From: Meandrina meandrites
Taxonomy: Eukaryota; Cnidaria; Anthozoa; Scleractinia; Meandrinidae
DNA length: 64,000 nt
Assembly: GCA_963693305.1 (NCBI GenBank)
Contig: OY855913.1
Coordinates: 21,920,114 to 21,984,113, forward strand
Reading direction: 5' to 3'
Shown here piece after piece: positions 63,375-64,000 of the stretch. The translations under genes and the position numbers were made by a program. Under the pieces are notes generated by a model. That model did no database searches. It saw only the letters and a program-made list of their open reading frames with translations, and was not told where the DNA came from. How positions within the stretch are numbered: position 1 is the stretch's first letter; each line of letters begins with the position of its first letter.

Positions 63375-64000
63375 CTTTATTTAAAAGAGGGTTACAGCAA
63401 ACAGTAAAAACTGATAAACCTTCAGCCCTCGAATTACAAATTAAAACTAATAAAAGTTCTGTTTGGTGTATCTAAACTTTATTAATATTCTGACTAGATC
63501 ATTATTTAATACAGCAATATATTCCATATCACAGATGCCGCGTAGTAGTTATCTGTGCTGGTCGCTAGTGCCCCTATCAAATTAAGAACCTATTTAAGAA
63601 CCTAGTAAGTAGCCTTAAATCCCACTAAATGTGTTAAGTTACTTATTCCTTGGCTTGCACAATTCACCTGAAATGAACCTTATTTTTGTAAGTGCTACAT
63701 ATTGTGGACATCTTTAAGTGGTGAGCCTGTTTCAAGGATCATCAGCCATTTTAAATTCTTAGTTAATTTTGTATTACTAATTACTTCTTACTAACTGAGG
63801 GCGAAGGCCGTACTGGTGAATGTTGGCCTGAGGTCGTGGCAGTATGACCGAGGACCAATGTTCTCCAGTACGGCTCGAGCAAGCTAGGTTAGTAAGTAGT
63901 TTATTATATGGCACTTGTTTTAGCTGCAAATTTTGAATTTGCAAAAACAAAAATTAAAATGCACTGCTTAGGACCGTTTCCACGGAAAGGGTCCATATGG

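Overview
The window is nuclear DNA of an invertebrate animal, most likely an anthozoan cnidarian such as a stony coral or sea anemone. This is inferred from AT-rich, intron-dense genes with short introns, GT-AG splice sites, metazoan laminin/POP1/LYPLA genes, initiator tRNAs of eukaryotic type and tRNA-headed SINEs. The species was not identified. Exon calls rest on reading frame, splice sites and phase, and family resemblance; no search was run.

Region 1 (1-6400) is an array of tRNA genes: initiator tRNA-Met (iMet) on + and tRNA-Ser on -, mostly in divergent pairs. It probably lies in an intron, because the first laminin exon to its right begins in the middle of a laminin N-terminal domain.

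Region 2 (6453-52071, +) is one laminin-alpha-like gene with 33 exons in the window. Their summed coding length is 8895 nt, exactly 2965 codons including the stop. In order it encodes the end of a LamNT domain, an LE (laminin-EGF) module, a giant Thr/Ser/Pro mucin-like exon, a run of LE modules, a domain IVb like that of laminin alpha-5/alpha-3B, more LE modules, a second domain IVb and a last LE module. It then stops, with no coiled coil and no LG domains. Exons 10-20 and 22-33 are a tandem duplication with the same intron phases. One 17-kb intron (26480-43554) holds a second iMet/tRNA-Ser array, mostly inverted relative to the first, with many decayed copies and nested transposons.

Region 3 (53635-60642, -) is a complete six-exon POP1 gene, encoding the largest protein subunit of RNase P and RNase MRP. 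Region 4 (60870-62992, +) is the first two coding exons of an acyl-protein thioesterase (LYPLA1/2-like) gene, head to head with POP1.

Introns and spacers carry SINEs, palindromic MITEs, a deleted PIF/Harbinger transposon, a hAT-like MITE with long G-tract ends, a TTAA-flanked element that splits a tRNA-Ser gene, microsatellites and a recent 569-bp tandem duplication. The strongest oddities are the mucin-laminin fusion with a duplicated domain IVb and no trimerisation region, and the iMet/tRNA-Ser dyad arrays hosted in introns of that gene.
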